64,000 nt of DNA from Paenibacillaceae bacterium (lineage in GTDB: Bacteria > Bacillota > Clostridia > Lachnospirales > Lachnospiraceae), in contig SVDU01000013.1 of assembly GCA_015057705.1 (NCBI GenBank), forward strand, positions 84,046-148,045. Reading direction: 5' to 3'. The notes below the pieces were generated by a model. The model did no database searches and had not been told where the DNA came from. It saw only the letters and a program-made list of their open reading frames with translations. Position numbers and translations under genes: made by a program. Positions 1 to 8,171 of the stretch are shown here, in pieces. Position 1 is the first letter of the stretch, and every line of letters starts with the position of its first letter.

Positions 1-877
1 CGATAAATGCAAGAAATGCTTCCGTAAAGATTGCGTTTGGTATGGAAAACATGGACATAATGATCAGCTGACCAAAAATATTTGGAAGTATTTCCTTAAA
101 AATCAAATAGAAATCCCCCGCTCCAAGTGTTCTGGATGCAAGAATAAACTCCTGTTCCTTCAGCTTTAAAACCTGGGCTCTGGCGACCCGGTTCATACCA
201 ATCCAGCCGGTAATTGCAAGTGCCAGAGTGATGGTTGCAAGCCCTGGCTTTAACACCAGCATAAGAAGGGTAACAATGACAAGGGTTGGAATACCATTTA
301 AAATCTCCGCAAACCGCTGCATGGCATTATCCACTGCTCCGCCAAAATATCCGCTGATCAGACCGTAGCTCATGCCAAAGCACATATCAACAAGAACAGC
401 CACCAAAGCAATGTAAAGCGAGATTCTGGTCCCCATAAACGTCCTGGTGAATATATCTCTGCCCAGTACGTCCGTACCGAACCAGTAATAAGTATTTTCA
501 AGTCCGGTAGTCTTTTGCGGATCTACATAACGGTTAACCGTAACTTTACCAGTGGAGGTGCTCATGGTCTCTGATCCATCCATGATCCCCCACTTTTCAA
601 GAACCGGAACTCTTGGAGCGAGATTCTGGTTTGCTATGATCTGTTCATTGTATGCATAGCCATTCATATATGGGCCGGCAATAGCCATGAAGATGACAAA
701 AACAATAGCAATAAATCCGGCTGCTGCCCCTTTATTTTTCAAAAAAGAAGATATGACATCCTTCCAGTAAGACTGTGCCGGATAAACCCGGTCAATCCCT
801 ATCCTTCGGTTATCAGCCATAATAAAATCATCCTGCTTAAATTCAAACGTTACTGCTTCCCTGTTATGACTGCTCAT
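1..877 (-). CDS. oppC: Oligopeptide ABC transporter permease, OppC type (3' end cut by window edge)
   Basis: Inner-membrane permease of a peptide importer; it would pair with the OppB encoded just upstream. Reading the minus strand from the ATG at 877 gives an open frame to the window edge (292 codons), so the C-terminus is missing. About 35 soluble N-terminal residues precede the first membrane segment, followed by a long extracytoplasmic loop and the BPD_transp_1 domain with FGTDVLGRDIFTR, which is typical of OppC/DppC. The EAA-like stretch is visible further on as NRVARAQVLKLKEQEFILASRTLGAG. The start overlaps the oppB stop by 14 bases and has an AGGAGG-type ribosome site at 884-889. The downstream oppDF ATPases, if present, lie outside the window. 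The peptide specificity cannot be read. Confidence 0.9.
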   Translation of the reverse strand, partial: MSSHNREAVTFEFKQDDFIMADNRRIGIDRVYPAQSYWKDVISSFLKNKGAAAGFIAIVFVIFMAIAGPYMNGYAYNEQIIANQNLAPRVPVLEKWGIMDGSETMSTSTGKVTVNRYVDPQKTTGLENTYYWFGTDVLGRDIFTRTFMGTRISLYIALVAVLVDMCFGMSYGLISGYFGGAVDNAMQRFAEILNGIPTLVIVTLLMLVLKPGLATITLALAITGWIGMNRVARAQVLKLKEQEFILASRTLGAGDFYLIFKEILPNIFGQLIIMSMFSIPNAIFTEAFLAFI

Positions 878-1811
878 AGTCATCCTCCTTCGCCAGCCTG
901 ATCCGTGGATCAATGAGACCATATAAGATATCCACAGCAAGCATGATTCCGATATACATGGCACTGTATATAAATGCCAGAGTTACGATCACATTATAAT
1001 CATTGGACTGAATGGCTGTGACCAGAAGGCTTCCGATTCCAGGAATGGAGAATATTTTTTCCACCACCAGAGAACCGGTCATCAGACTGACAACAAGAGG
1101 TGCCAGAACTGTGACAATGGGAATCAGTGCATTTCTTAATCCATGAATCAGTATGAGCCGCCAGCCGGGAAGTCCCTTGCTTTCTGCAAGAAGCATATAA
1201 TCGGATCCCAGAACCTCCAGCATTTCCGTTCTGGTAAACCGTGCTACGGTTGCTACTGTAAACATGGCTAAGGAGATGGTAGGAAGAACTGATGATTTCA
1301 CCGCTTCCTGCTGCTGATACAATAAAGGAAACCATTTAAACTGATAGCCAAGGGTATAAGACAGCCCCAGTGCAAATACATAAGATGGAAGACTGACTCC
1401 AAGAACAGAAATAACCGTTGTCATGGTATCAAAAATCGTATTATGCTTTAAAGCAGCTATGAGTCCCAATACCAGTCCCACCACAGTTCCAAGTAAAACT
1501 GCCTGCCCTCCGATTCTGATGGAAATAGGAAGTCTGGTTGCTAAAAGAGTGGTAATAGACGTATTCTTGGAAATGTTATAGGATACCCCAAAGTCACCGG
1601 ACAGCATGTTCTTCACATAGTTTAAAAACCGTATGAATACAGGTTTATCCAGACCGTACTTGGCATTTAACAGCGCCACCTGAGACTGGGTTAGTTTCTC
1701 ATCATTGAACGGGGAACCCGGCATCAGTTCCAGCATCAGAAATAATATAAGCAGGATAGCCAGCAAAGTGGCTGCTGAAATGCAGATTCTCTTAACAATA
1801 TATCGTTTCAC
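864..1811 (-). CDS. oppB: Oligopeptide ABC transporter permease, OppB type
   Basis: 315-residue membrane permease, full length for OppB/DppB. A single N-terminal membrane helix (about residues 9-29) is followed by the conserved LMPGSPF motif, then a BPD_transp_1 domain with about five further helices. The EAA loop that contacts the ATPase is visible as RTEMLEVLGSDYMLLAESKG, followed by the family-typical KIFSIPGIGSLLV. It sits between oppA (upstream, 90 bp gap) and oppC (14 bp overlap), so the order oppA-oppB-oppC is a normal peptide-import operon. Oligopeptide and dipeptide transporters cannot be told apart from the permease alone. Confidence 0.92.
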   Translation of the reverse strand: MKRYIVKRICISAATLLAILLILFLMLELMPGSPFNDEKLTQSQVALLNAKYGLDKPVFIRFLNYVKNMLSGDFGVSYNISKNTSITTLLATRLPISIRIGGQAVLLGTVVGLVLGLIAALKHNTIFDTMTTVISVLGVSLPSYVFALGLSYTLGYQFKWFPLLYQQQEAVKSSVLPTISLAMFTVATVARFTRTEMLEVLGSDYMLLAESKGLPGWRLILIHGLRNALIPIVTVLAPLVVSLMTGSLVVEKIFSIPGIGSLLVTAIQSNDYNVIVTLAFIYSAMYIGIMLAVDILYGLIDPRIRLAKEDDYEQS

Positions 1812-1901
1812 AAACGTTACCCTCCCAAATTAAGCAGCCAGAGGAATAACAGGCAGGACCTGTAACCCCTCCGGCAGCCAGAATATAAAACTCACAAAGT
1901 C

Positions 1902-3584
1902 TTATTTCTTAGTCGTATTCTTAAAATAACGGTTGATCGCGATGGAGTGGAATTCCACGCCTTCAACACCAGCTTTCTGCATTACTGCATTTCCCTTCTG
2001 GTAAACCGGAAAAATCACTGCATTGTCACAAACAATCTTTTCTGCACCAATTAAGGCTTTCCATCTTGCTGTGGGATCAAGTGCAAGATCCCCTTTCTTA
2101 GCAGACTGGATAATGGAATCATATTCAGCATTTGACCAGAAGCCGTAGTTGTTTGGGCTGTCAGTAATCCACATGTCAAGATAAGTCATAGGATCCGCAT
2201 AGTCCGGTCCCCAACGGGTAAGACCAAGTTCAAAAGTACCTTCCTGCATCCGCTCTACACGGTTTTTCTTAGGCATCTGCTCTAAGTTAATGGTGATTCC
2301 CGGAAGCGTGGTCTGAATCTCTGACTGAAGGAACTGTGCCACATTAATGGCAGATTCCGTATCTTCCACAATCATGGTGTAAGTCAGGCTCTCCACTCCC
2401 AGTTCTTTTTTCGCCTCTTCCCAATATTTCAAAGCTTCGGCTTTATCTGTCTTAAAGTAGTTGCTTCCTGCATCTTCTCTATAATCTTTTCCGTCAGGAC
2501 CTGTTGCAAGAAGGGTTGGTACTGCAAAATATGCCGGAATCGAACCATCCTTTAAAATATTTTTGCATACTGCCTCTTTGTCAAAGCAAAGGGACAATGC
2601 CTTTCTTAAATTAAGGTTTTCAAGGCCTGCCACTTTGGTATTGGGTGACATATACCATAAATATCCAGCCATAATATTCTTAAATTCGGGATCTGCCTGG
2701 AACTGCTCCACCTGCTCACCAGAAAGTGTGACTAAGTCCAGATCTCCATTCTGATACGCAAGCATTGCCTGTTGGGAATCCTTAATAACCTGATAATTAA
2801 TACCATCAAGTTTTACCTTTCCTGCATCCCAGTAATCCGGATTTTTCTCCAGAGTAATGGTAGTGGCTGCCGGCTCATAGGCGGTAATCTTAAATGGTCC
2901 GTTTGACAGAAGCGTATCCGGTGTACTTGCATACTGATCTCCACACTTGGTGAAAAATTCTTCATTTACTGGATAGAAGGTTGGGAAAGCCATTAAAGAT
3001 TCAAAAAATGGCACCGGTACGTCAAGTTCTACTTTCAGTGTCTTATCATCAACCGCAGTTACTCCCAGTTCTTCTAACGGTTTTTCACCAGAAGAAACTG
3101 CATCTGCGTTCTTAATTCCTGCTATTCCCACAATAAATGCGTATTCACTTGCCGTTACAGGATTCACTGCCCTTCTCCATGCAAATACAAAATCCTTAGC
3201 TGTAACAGGTGTTCCATTGGACCATTTTGCATCCCTTAAATGATAGGTAAGAGTCAGCCCATCTGCGCTCTTATCCACACTTTCTGCCAATGCGGGAACC
3301 GGATTTCCGTCTGCATCCAGCTCATAAAGGCCATCCGTAGTATCCGCAATTACTTCGAATGAGGTTCCATCTGTGGCTATCTGGGGGTCCATGGAAGCAA
3401 CCTCCACATCGATATGTACGTTTAATGCACTTCCTTTTGCTGCTTCCGCCGCCTTTGTTTCCGCCCCAGCCTGGGTTGTGCCTGAGACCGGAGCCGCAGG
3501 TTTGGAGTTCCCGCAAGCGGTTAACGACCAGACCATTAATCCGGAGATCCCCAGTGACACCATTTTTTTCATGGCTTTCTTCAT
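1902..3584 (-). CDS. oppA: Oligopeptide-binding lipoprotein (SBP family 5, OppA-like)
   Basis: 560 residues. The N-terminus has two Lys-rich stretches, a hydrophobic core and a lipobox LTAC with the lipidated Cys at residue 24, so it should be a membrane-anchored lipoprotein on the outer face. The rest matches solute-binding protein family 5: the early stretch ATDGTSFEVIADTTDGLYE, then YHLRDAKWSNGTPVTAKDFV, then TYLDMWITDSPNNYGFWSN near the C-terminus. The length and motif set match OppA-type oligopeptide binders more than nickel or dipeptide binders. It is the first gene of the operon, with a GGGAGG ribosome site just upstream and its own promoter at 3676-3704. Confidence 0.92.
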   Translation of the reverse strand: MKKAMKKMVSLGISGLMVWSLTACGNSKPAAPVSGTTQAGAETKAAEAAKGSALNVHIDVEVASMDPQIATDGTSFEVIADTTDGLYELDADGNPVPALAESVDKSADGLTLTYHLRDAKWSNGTPVTAKDFVFAWRRAVNPVTASEYAFIVGIAGIKNADAVSSGEKPLEELGVTAVDDKTLKVELDVPVPFFESLMAFPTFYPVNEEFFTKCGDQYASTPDTLLSNGPFKITAYEPAATTITLEKNPDYWDAGKVKLDGINYQVIKDSQQAMLAYQNGDLDLVTLSGEQVEQFQADPEFKNIMAGYLWYMSPNTKVAGLENLNLRKALSLCFDKEAVCKNILKDGSIPAYFAVPTLLATGPDGKDYREDAGSNYFKTDKAEALKYWEEAKKELGVESLTYTMIVEDTESAINVAQFLQSEIQTTLPGITINLEQMPKKNRVERMQEGTFELGLTRWGPDYADPMTYLDMWITDSPNNYGFWSNAEYDSIIQSAKKGDLALDPTARWKALIGAEKIVCDNAVIFPVYQKGNAVMQKAGVEGVEFHSIAINRYFKNTTKK

Positions 3585-3611
3585 TTAATTACCTCCCAAT
3601 TCAATTAAATT

Positions 3612-3658
3612 AAAAAAATAAAGGCCTCTGGCAGAATTATTTTCTGTACAGACGCCTT
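3612..3658 (-). terminator. Terminator-like hairpin in the oppA leader
   Basis: On the minus strand the leader folds into AAGGC-TCTG-CAGAA paired with TTCTG-AGA-GCCTT (3621-3658) with a 5-base AATAA loop and a few internal mismatches. A run of seven T (3612-3618 as A on the plus strand) follows. It lies between the predicted transcription start (about 3669) and the oppA ribosome site, so it would act as an attenuator or as a 5' stabilising stem. I see no T-box sequence or other riboswitch core. Confidence 0.6.
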
Positions 3659-3675
3659 AGTCTTAATTTTCTATA

Positions 3676-3704
3676 ACTTTATGATATTTTTATATATTTG
3701 TCAA
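3676..3704 (-). promoter_or_regulatory. Promoter of the opp operon
   Basis: Near-consensus sigma-A promoter on the minus strand: -35 TTGACA (3699-3704), 17-base spacer, -10 TAAAGT (3676-3681). The predicted transcription start is near 3669, about 85 bases before the oppA ATG. Confidence 0.8.
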
Positions 3705-3835
3705 TAGTTTTCAGATCTCATCGCTTATAATAAAATCAATAAGTTAATTTTTGAATTACTAACTTAATATAATAAATCATTTTGTTATATTAATTAATAT
3801 TAGCACCTCATTTTTTATATAAATATGCTGGTACA

Positions 3836-3874
3836 AATAAAATAAGACGCAGAATCTTATCAATTCAACGTCTT
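3836..3874 (-). terminator. Probable terminator after the shikimate kinase-like gene
   Basis: Minus strand: a 6-bp stem AAGACG/CGTCTT (3844-3849 with 3869-3874) followed by the T-rich run ATTTTATTTG. The stem is short and the loop is 19 bases, so efficiency is uncertain. It lies 12 bases after the stop codon of the upstream gene. The rest of 3705-3835 is AT-rich and shows no gene. Confidence 0.45.
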
Positions 3875-3886
3875 GCTTTCATTCCA

Positions 3887-4420
3887 TTATGTTTCCAAAC
3901 CGAAACGCTCTTCTAATATACTTCTAAGTACATCAACGATACCGCCAGCATCAATTCCGGTCTCATCAACGGTAATATCCGCGTACTGCTCATAATAAGG
4001 AACCCGCTCTTCGTACAAATCCTTTAGTGTCATTCCATCTTTCAGCACAACTCCACGATCCGTTAAATTACCAAGCCGTTCCTCTACTGCTTCATAACTG
4101 AGTTTTAAATAAACCACTGTACTGATCTTTTTAAGATGTTCCATGGCTTCCTTTCCGTAGATCACACTTCCTCCCGGGGCAATGACACTGTTATGAACCG
4201 AAAGCTCTGCATTCACCCTGTTCTCTACATGAAGAAAGCCCTCTTGTCCCTCCTCAGCAATAATCTCTTTTAGCAACCGTCCCTCCTGTTCCTGGATTAC
4301 GATATCCACATCAACAAAGGAGTACCCCAGGCGCTTTGCTAAAAGAACCCCTATCGTACTCTTTCCTGAGGCCGGCATTCCAATTAAGGTAATGTTGTCA
4401 AGATTCTGGTTTCTTCTCAT
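3887..4420 (-). CDS. Shikimate kinase-family P-loop kinase (divergent)
   Basis: 177 residues, the size of shikimate kinase (about 165-175). Seen: P-loop GMPASGKST (residues 14-22), the D-x-D pair (D37, D39) that in AroK binds Mg2+ and shikimate, and the C-terminal LYEERVPYY that aligns with the AroK adenine/lid arginine region. Missing: the FRxxE arginine that grips shikimate is FLHVE (Leu at about 63), and the GGG motif is GGS (83-85). It therefore belongs to the fold family but may phosphorylate another small molecule. Its ATG overlaps the stop of the flavin reductase gene by 4 bases, so the two are translationally coupled. No other aro gene is in the window. Confidence 0.75.
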   Translation of the reverse strand: MRRNQNLDNITLIGMPASGKSTIGVLLAKRLGYSFVDVDIVIQEQEGRLLKEIIAEEGQEGFLHVENRVNAELSVHNSVIAPGGSVIYGKEAMEHLKKISTVVYLKLSYEAVEERLGNLTDRGVVLKDGMTLKDLYEERVPYYEQYADITVDETGIDAGGIVDVLRSILEERFGLET

Positions 4421-5055
4421 TTCCTTTTCCTCCTGTCCTTTGACTTCTTATCCGATTTTCTTACTGAATAACCAAAAGTGCCCACTTTTTTTCCAAGTTC
4501 AAAATACTCACCATGAGAATAAGTAATCAGTTTGGACTGATTCAGATGAAATTTATTCTGCTCATCCATATACCGGTTGTCTACCGTTACACCCACTACC
4601 TCAGCAAGAAAAAGATCATGACTTCCAAGAGGCTTGATCTCAGTAACTTTACAGGAGAGAATCACCGGGCTTTCTGCGATTCCCGGCACTTTTATATTTG
4701 TTAAAGTACAGGGGGTTAATTTCATATCCGCAAATTTATCCACGTCTCTACCAGATTTCACACCGCAGTAATCTGCTGCCCGAACCAGATCTGCAGTCAC
4801 CAGATTTAAAGCAAACTCACCGGTTTCCTTAATAATATTATAGGAATAGCGCTCCCGCCTGATGGAAATGGACAGCATTGCAGGAGAAGAACAGATCGTT
4901 CCCGCCCAGGCTATCGTAATGATATTGGGCTTTTCTCCCTGGCGCATACAGCTCACCATAACTGCAGGTACTGGATAAAGCATATTTCCAGGCTTCCAGT
5001 CTGTCTTGCCGGATGGCTTTGCCTGCCCGGACTCTCTGTTATTCTTATCTTTCAT
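4417..5055 (-). CDS. Flavin reductase-like protein (FMN-binding split barrel)
   Basis: 212 residues. The core is a flavin reductase-like split barrel: NMLYPVPAVMVSC near the N-terminus, then NIITIAWAGTICSSPAMLSISIR, which resembles the FMN-phosphate binding segment of this family, then EFALNLVTADL. The C-terminus is a short Lys/Arg-rich tail. Proteins of this kind reduce or carry FMN with NAD(P)H or act in anaerobic electron transfer; the exact partner cannot be read. It lies 14 bases after the pyrophosphatase gene and overlaps the next gene by 4 bases (ATGA), so the three are one operon. Confidence 0.85.
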   Translation of the reverse strand: MKDKNNRESGQAKPSGKTDWKPGNMLYPVPAVMVSCMRQGEKPNIITIAWAGTICSSPAMLSISIRRERYSYNIIKETGEFALNLVTADLVRAADYCGVKSGRDVDKFADMKLTPCTLTNIKVPGIAESPVILSCKVTEIKPLGSHDLFLAEVVGVTVDNRYMDEQNKFHLNQSKLITYSHGEYFELGKKVGTFGYSVRKSDKKSKDRRKRK

Positions 5056-5069
5056 GATCCCTGCCTCCC

Positions 5070-6740
5070 TTATTCCTGCACTGCAAGCATAATACCAGGA
5101 ATCAGCTGCTTTTTCCTGGATACAACACCAGGAAGACTTACCAGATGATCTTCACCGCTGTCTGTGGAATCCTCTGCACGGAATGCAGTTGCAATCAGTT
5201 GTTTCGCACCCTGTCCCTCACAAAGGAGTTCCGTTGATTCCGTAAGAATACTGGTCAGCATAAAGAACATCATGTCTACCCCATGCTCCTCTCTTGCCTT
5301 TTTCATATAAGGAAGCATTCTCTCTTTTAATTCATCCAGTTCCTTTTGGTTTAAGGAGCTGATCTGTCCTACTCCAAAGTTCACCTTTCCAAATGTAAAC
5401 TTCTTAAAGTCCTGATAGAAAATCTCTCCGTCAGTTTTCCCTTTTAAATTGCTTCCTGCTGCAAACATGGATGAAGCGTATTTTTCCACCTCAATCCCTG
5501 CAATGTCTGAAAGATTAAGAGCCGCCCTCTTATCTGCCTCTGTGCAGGTAGGCGAACGAAACAACAGCGTGTCGGAAATAATGGCGCTGCATAATAAACC
5601 GGCTATCTTAGGTTGTATCTCTACGTGATTTTCCTGATACATCTGGTATATAATCGTAGCCGTACATCCAACCGGCTGGTTGCGGAAGAATACCGGTGCT
5701 ATGGTTTCCACAGTTCCAAGTCTGTGGTGATCAATAATCTCCAGCACCTCAGCACTTTCCATTCCCTCAACAGCCTGGGACCGCTCATTATGGTCAACCA
5801 GAATCAGACGTTTTCCTTTGGCACCAAGAAGGTTTCTACGGGATATCATTCCCTTGTATTTTCCATTCTTATCAAGAACAGGGAAATCGCGGTGGCGTTT
5901 GCTGGCCATTACATCCTTAATATCGTCAATATAATCCTCTACCTCGAAGGTAATCAGTCCGTCTGTTTTCATAAAATAACTGATGGGAATACTCTGATTT
6001 ACCAGACGGGCAGCGGTATAGGTATCATACGGAGTGGTCATGACTGCACATCCACGTTCCTGGGCAAGCTTCTTGATCGTCATGGATACTGCAGCACCTT
6101 CACATACAATAATGCAGGCTGCTTCCATCTCAATGGCACACAGCTGGGATTCATACCGGTTTCCTAAAATAACCAGATCACCTTTGGCAATATAGTATTC
6201 CATCATGTCAGGATTGGCTGCAGCAATTAATACCTTTCCGTTATTAAAATAATCGCTGACATCACCAACTACCATATTTCCTTCTAAAGTCTCTACAATG
6301 TTGGCATACTGTGTATTGGCTTTTGACAAAATACTGCTGTCATACACGTTCATATAGGACTTGGCAATATCACCTACTGTAATTAGCCCCTCTAACATAC
6401 CATCGTCAGTCACAGCAGGAATGGTCACAGCATTGGCCTCCTGCATCAAATTCCAGGCGTTTTTCAAAGACAGGTTTTTCTTTACCCCTCTGGTCTCTCT
6501 TATCTCAATATCCAGTACCTGGGTCTTTACATTCTCAATCAGCTCCGGAGGTTCAACCCCAAAATAATTAAGTACGAACTGGGTTTCTTCATTCACCCGC
6601 CCAGCTCTTCCCGGCTGATAGTCTTCCTTGGTCAGCAGCCTTTTTAAATTGGCATAACAGACAGCTGAACAAATGGAATCTGTATCCGGATTTTTATGTC
6701 CAATTACAATTGTTTTCCTGTTTCTACGGTTCTCTTCCAT
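5070..6740 (-). CDS. ppaC: Manganese-dependent inorganic pyrophosphatase with CBS/DRTGG insert
   Basis: 556 residues against about 309 for plain family II pyrophosphatases, so this is the regulatory CBS-PPase form. The N-terminal DHH domain shows the metal ligands in GHKNPDTDS (H15, D19, D21) and later IIDHHRLG. The DHHA2 domain ends with the substrate-binding SRKKQ near the C-terminus. Between about residues 70 and 310 is the insert: a CBS motif (ITVGDIAKSYM), a DRTGG-like segment and a second CBS motif (DKNGKYKGMISRRNLLG). In known CBS-PPases this insert binds adenine nucleotides and tunes hydrolysis of PPi, which pulls biosynthetic reactions forward in the cytoplasm. The ribosome site AAGGAGG precedes the ATG. 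Confidence 0.95.
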   Translation of the reverse strand: MEENRRNRKTIVIGHKNPDTDSICSAVCYANLKRLLTKEDYQPGRAGRVNEETQFVLNYFGVEPPELIENVKTQVLDIEIRETRGVKKNLSLKNAWNLMQEANAVTIPAVTDDGMLEGLITVGDIAKSYMNVYDSSILSKANTQYANIVETLEGNMVVGDVSDYFNNGKVLIAAANPDMMEYYIAKGDLVILGNRYESQLCAIEMEAACIIVCEGAAVSMTIKKLAQERGCAVMTTPYDTYTAARLVNQSIPISYFMKTDGLITFEVEDYIDDIKDVMASKRHRDFPVLDKNGKYKGMISRRNLLGAKGKRLILVDHNERSQAVEGMESAEVLEIIDHHRLGTVETIAPVFFRNQPVGCTATIIYQMYQENHVEIQPKIAGLLCSAIISDTLLFRSPTCTEADKRAALNLSDIAGIEVEKYASSMFAAGSNLKGKTDGEIFYQDFKKFTFGKVNFGVGQISSLNQKELDELKERMLPYMKKAREEHGVDMMFFMLTSILTESTELLCEGQGAKQLIATAFRAEDSTDSGEDHLVSLPGVVSRKKQLIPGIMLAVQE

Positions 6741-7029
6741 GCGTTCCTCCTTTATTTCATAATCTGTTTACACAGCGTTCATATTGTGTTCACATGTATT
6801 TTTTATACTAATTGTATAGAAATCAAACAAACAAAAACGCTTAAATAGTCAAATTGCACATAGATTTTTCATAATTGCCCCGACTGCCTGGCAGCCGGGG
6901 TCTCCTCATTTTACAAGGTTTTATTCTTTGTGAAGTATTCCCATTATATCATAATTTAGTAAATTGTAAATAAGCGATGACTGCTGTTAACATGCTCTTA
7001 GTGAGAACATTTCCCTCTCAGGGCAAATA
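6741..7029. other. Intergenic region between divergent genes
   Basis: No convincing gene. It should hold the promoter of the pyrophosphatase operon (minus strand), where an AT-rich stretch near 6800-6830 contains TACAAT and AGTATAAA elements without a clear -35. A GC-rich inverted repeat CCCCG-CTGCC/GGCAG-CGGGG lies at 6878-6900, with one internal mismatch and no T-run on either side, so I do not call it a terminator. Confidence 0.5.
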
Positions 7030-7140
7030 ATGATAATCAAAAGTAAGTCCATTATATGGAGTGTTATTGGAATTACGATAGTAATACCAATGCCTTTATG
7101 CTACAATAAATTATTATATTCTAAATCTGCAGGCAGGTGA
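7030..7140 (+). CDS. Possible 36-residue hydrophobic peptide upstream of the LytTR gene
   Basis: An ATG-started frame of 36 codons ends with TGA at 7138-7140, directly inside the ribosome site (AGGTGA) of the LytTR gene. The product has a basic start (MIIKSKS), a hydrophobic middle (SVIGITIVIPMPL) that could span a membrane, and a short basic tail. The ribosome site is weak (AGGG six bases before ATG). The frame runs through a 26-bp palindrome and a candidate -10, so it may instead be promoter DNA that happens to be open. I regard the promoter reading as slightly more likely. Confidence 0.25.
   Translation: MIIKSKSIIWSVIGITIVIPMPLCYNKLLYSKSAGR
7066..7107 (+). promoter_or_regulatory. Palindromic operator with candidate promoter before the LytTR gene
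   Basis: Inverted repeat with 11-base arms ATTGGAATTAC (7066-7076) and GTAATACCAAT (7081-7091), 10 of 11 paired, with a 4-base GATA spacer. A candidate -10 TACAAT lies at 7102-7107; a -35 at 17-base spacing would be TAGTAA (7079-7084), inside the palindrome. The layout fits repression or activation of the LytTR-DUF3021-ABC cassette at this point. The repeat does not resemble the direct repeats I know for LytTR proteins. Confidence 0.5.
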
Positions 7141-7146
7141 AATAAG

Positions 7147-7581
7147 TTGAAAATTGTTATTGAGGAATCACAAGATGGGGAAGAAGACCAAATAATTATT
7201 AAATGCCGGGAGATGACTGACGAGTTGATTCATCTACTGGCTATGATTAAATTACATGATGCACTTATTGCTTACGATGGAACTAATATTCACCGTCTTC
7301 AGCCGAAAGAGATCTATTACATTGAAGTTGTTGATAATAAAACTTTCCTATATTGCAAAGATAAGGTGCTTGAATCAAAACAAAAATTATATGAATTAGA
7401 AAGCTTTCTTTTAAATAGTGACTTTCTTCGGGTATCAAAATCGGTACTGCTTAATTTAAGAAAAATTAATACCCTGAGTCCTGCGCTGAGCGGACGCTTT
7501 GAAGCAACTCTTGCCAATAACGAAAAAGTTATTATCTCCCGGCAGTATGTATACGATTTAAAGAAAATTCTCGGAATATAG
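7147..7581 (+). CDS. LytTR-domain DNA-binding transcriptional regulator
   Basis: 144 residues. The C-terminal half is a LytTR DNA-binding domain: IHRLQPKEIYYIEVVDNKTFLYC, then YELESFLLNSDFLRVSKSVLLNL and KVIISRQYVYDLKKIL. There is no receiver domain, so it is a one-component regulator. Start is TTG at 7147 with AGGTGA seven bases before it. The next gene is a DUF3021 membrane protein; this pair (LytTR plus DUF3021) is a known module in Firmicutes in which the membrane partner is thought to hold the regulator in check. It likely controls itself and the ABC exporter that follows. Confidence 0.9.
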   Translation: MKIVIEESQDGEEDQIIIKCREMTDELIHLLAMIKLHDALIAYDGTNIHRLQPKEIYYIEVVDNKTFLYCKDKVLESKQKLYELESFLLNSDFLRVSKSVLLNLRKINTLSPALSGRFEATLANNEKVIISRQYVYDLKKILGI

Positions 7582-7592
7582 GAGGCGTCAGC

Positions 7593-8027
7593 ATGAATAT
7601 AGAAAATTTGTTAAAAACAATGTTTCGTTCCTTCTTCATAATAGTAACAGGGATTATTGCTTCTATGTACATATTTTGCATGGCATTTCATCCAGATGCC
7701 AGCTTTTCACTTCATGACATCGGAGGAATACTAATGATGGCTTTTGTCAGCGATATTCCATATCTGCTTTTTTACTCGGGTAAAGAACTCAGCAAAAAGC
7801 AGATGTACATTCGTAAAGCAATACACCTGCCAGTACTATTATCCGTAGTTTTGTATTTTGCCTGTCTTTGGGACTGGATCAATATTAGCCACACCAAAGA
7901 GGTGATGACATTTGTTTTGCAATTTCTATTTGTATATATTATGGTATTTATAACATGTAAATATCAAGATAAAAAATTAGCAGACAAGCTAAATCATCGA
8001 CTTAGAGAGCGTTACCGTTCACAATAG
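7593..8027 (+). CDS. DUF3021 family membrane protein
   Basis: 144 residues with four hydrophobic helices (about residues 10-30, 42-62, 74-95 and 103-122) and a basic C-terminal tail (HRLRERYR). The size and helix layout match DUF3021, whose members nearly always follow a LytTR regulator as here (11-base gap, GGAGG ribosome site at 7582-7586). The proposed role is as membrane-bound antagonist or sensor for the regulator; this is inferred from family context. A terminator-like hairpin follows at 8040-8078. Confidence 0.85.
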   Translation: MNIENLLKTMFRSFFIIVTGIIASMYIFCMAFHPDASFSLHDIGGILMMAFVSDIPYLLFYSGKELSKKQMYIRKAIHLPVLLSVVLYFACLWDWINISHTKEVMTFVLQFLFVYIMVFITCKYQDKKLADKLNHRLRERYRSQ

Positions 8028-8039
8028 AATATTACTATA

Positions 8040-8078
8040 AAGATGGAAGGCTATTTACAGCTTACCATCTTTTTTTTA
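8040..8078 (+). terminator. Intrinsic terminator after the LytTR-DUF3021 pair
   Basis: Stem AAGATGG (8040-8046) with CCATCTT (8065-8071), followed by a run of T to 8078. It separates the regulator pair from the ABC genes, which may read through or use their own start in 8079-8160. Confidence 0.65.
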
Positions 8079-8171
8079 CATCTTACCATTTACTATTCAC
8101 AGCATACCCTTAGACCCATTGCCGGCACTGCATTGTTCTGGTACAGTGATTACCAAGAGAGGTGACTAAAA

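Noticed and set aside
3585..3760. T-box or amino acid riboswitch in the oppA leader
   Set aside because: The leader after the predicted start is under 90 bases, and no T-box sequence or other riboswitch core is visible; only the hairpin with T-run remains.
5613..6167. 184-codon open frame on the plus strand
   Set aside because: Antisense to the pyrophosphatase gene; no ribosome site and no recognisable motif.
6878..6900. Terminator or riboswitch at the GC-rich stem before the pyrophosphatase gene
   Set aside because: The stem has no T-run on either strand and no gene ends next to it.
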